NCBI GenBank assembly: GCA_913041535.1
Contig: CAJWJK010000015.1
Span: 1 to 46,057 of the forward strand
Length of the DNA: 46,057 nt
From: an uncultured Alphaproteobacteria bacterium
Lineage (GTDB): Bacteria; Pseudomonadota; Alphaproteobacteria; VGEJ01
Direction: 5' to 3'
Position 1 is the stretch's first letter; every line of letters starts with the position of its first letter. This document shows positions 45,249-46,057 of the stretch, piece after piece. The notes below the pieces were generated by a model. It was not told the DNA's origin, ran no database searches, and worked only from the letters and a program-made list of their open reading frames with translations. Position numbers and translations under genes: made by a program.

Positions 45249-45983
45249 CTACAATCTTTTCGATAACGAGCGAACAAAGGACGCCAGCTCTGGGCCTACA
45301 TCTGAACGATTAAGAGCCACAGAGAGGTTAGCTTTTAGATATCCAATTCGATCTCCACAGTCAAAGCGTTCACCTTCAAATAAGCAACCGTGGAATGGTG
45401 CTTTCCCCACCAAGTATGCCAATGCGTCAGTAATCTGTATTTCGCCTGAGGCACCGAGTTCATGGCGCTCAAGATGTTTAAAAACTTCCGGTAACAGGAT
45501 ATAGCGCCCGATAATAGCATAACGTGAAGGCGCAAGATTTGGTGATGGCTTCTCAACTAAACCCTTAACTTCAATTAAACGTTTGTCAGCAGCGCCTGGT
45601 ACTATTGCACCGTAACGCTGTATATCCTCCAACGGAACCTCCATTATCGCTACAACGTTTCCACCAACATTAGCGTAGGACGAAATCATTTGCTGGAGGC
45701 ACGAAGGAGCGCCCACGATAAAATCATCCGGGAGAATCACTACAAAGGGCTCATTGCCAACTAGGTGTCGCGCACACCACACTGCGTGCCCTAATCCCAA
45801 AGGCTCTTGTTGTCTTGTATAACTAACCTCGCCCGATTCAGGAAGCCAACCGTCAGCTACCTCGATCTCAGCAGTCTTTCCGCGAGACCGGAGCGAATGT
45901 TGCAATTCTGAAACCACATCAAAATGATCCTCTATCGCATTCTTGCCGGGCCGGATGATCAGGATTCGAGAACCGTAATCCAT
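45249..45983 (-). CDS. galU: UTP-glucose-1-phosphate uridylyltransferase, N-terminally truncated
   Basis: The 244-residue frame matches the middle and end of GalU: PGKNAIEDHFDVVSELQ, SYTRQQEPLGLGHAVWCAR, PFVVILPDDFIVG, GLVEKPSPNLAPSRYAIIGRYIL, GEIQITDAL and RFDCGDRIGYLKA. The N-terminal part with GxGTRxxPxTKxxPKEM is absent. Even though 74 nt remain upstream inside the window, all frames there are short and none resembles GalU, and the frame is closed by a TAG shortly before the ATG. The residues just before GKNAIED (ILIIRP instead of a VTGRG-like sequence) are also unusual. A sequencing or assembly fault at the edge, or a truncated gene, would explain it. Confidence 0.85.
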   Translation of the reverse strand: MDYGSRILIIRPGKNAIEDHFDVVSELQHSLRSRGKTAEIEVADGWLPESGEVSYTRQQEPLGLGHAVWCARHLVGNEPFVVILPDDFIVGAPSCLQQMISSYANVGGNVVAIMEVPLEDIQRYGAIVPGAADKRLIEVKGLVEKPSPNLAPSRYAIIGRYILLPEVFKHLERHELGASGEIQITDALAYLVGKAPFHGCLFEGERFDCGDRIGYLKANLSVALNRSDVGPELASFVRSLSKRL

Positions 45984-46057
45984 TCTGTCGAAGATCCTTT
46001 CCCTCAGCTAAAGAAGGGAATTTCCGGTTTCAAACTGGCAAGGGTTCCTGATTCGGA

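Noticed and set aside
1-46057. Defence island, prophage, integron, CRISPR or biosynthetic gene cluster
   Set aside because: Nearly all coding sequence is accounted for by recognised housekeeping families. I saw no transposase, integrase, repeat array, nuclease-toxin pair or large modular enzyme.

Overview
The window looks like a piece of an alphaproteobacterial chromosome, probably from a marine, Rhodospirillales-like lineage of moderate GC; base composition was judged by eye, not computed. The evidence is gene order. Several blocks follow layouts common in Alphaproteobacteria: dgt-argS-SPOR-nagZ-scpAB-tatABC-serS-surE-pcm-LysM/M23-yajC-secD-secF-Mth938, erpA-xthA, gatCA/ruvX, pyrB-pyrC-plsY-(dprA)-topA-rnr, and clpS-clpA. 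EipB (DUF1849) and a COG3146 acyltransferase also point that way. Both ends appear cut: the left edge is inside uvrA and the right edge is at a galU that lacks its N-terminus.

Layout. 1-1747: uvrA 3' end and trmFO (+). 1977-2668: a promoter, a 30-residue membrane peptide and a stand-alone PuuD-type membrane protein (+). 2839-6239: Mth938-like protein, secF, secD and yajC (-), with a visible yajC promoter. 6431-7285: a DUF815 ATPase on its own on +. 7245-22693: about 15 kb of minus-strand genes for envelope biogenesis (amidase-activator-like LytM protein, Tat translocase, NagZ, SPOR protein), protein repair (Pcm), tRNA charging (SerS, ArgS), chromosome segregation (ScpA, ScpB) and nucleotide turnover (SurE, dGTPase). 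An iron(III) ABC permease/ATPase pair with a Fur-box-like site is inserted in this block. 22860-24075: erpA and xthA (+). 24195-25987: gatA and gatC (-), with no gatB. 26096-34765: ruvX, pyrB, pyrC, plsY, a dprA remnant, topA and rnr (+). 34900-39252: eipB (-), a 2-hydroxyacid dehydrogenase, two tandem RidA genes and a COG3146 acyltransferase (+). 39448-42128: clpA and clpS (-). 42527-43726: a D,D-carboxypeptidase with a SPOR domain (+). 43833-45983: ugd and truncated galU (-), the UDP-glucose/UDP-glucuronate supply.

This is mostly core housekeeping sequence. I saw no prophage, transposase, CRISPR array, toxin-antitoxin pair, tRNA, rRNA or biosynthetic cluster. The points most worth a second look are local: an apparent insertion of about 46 residues inside a catalytic motif of PlsY, a decayed dprA C-terminus between plsY and topA, a promoter plus ribosome binding site in front of a 30-residue membrane peptide next to a PuuD-like protein, a Fur-box-controlled iron transporter inserted without its binding protein, a pair of RidA paralogs of equal length, and the missing GalU N-terminus. 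I do not claim a new multi-gene system here.
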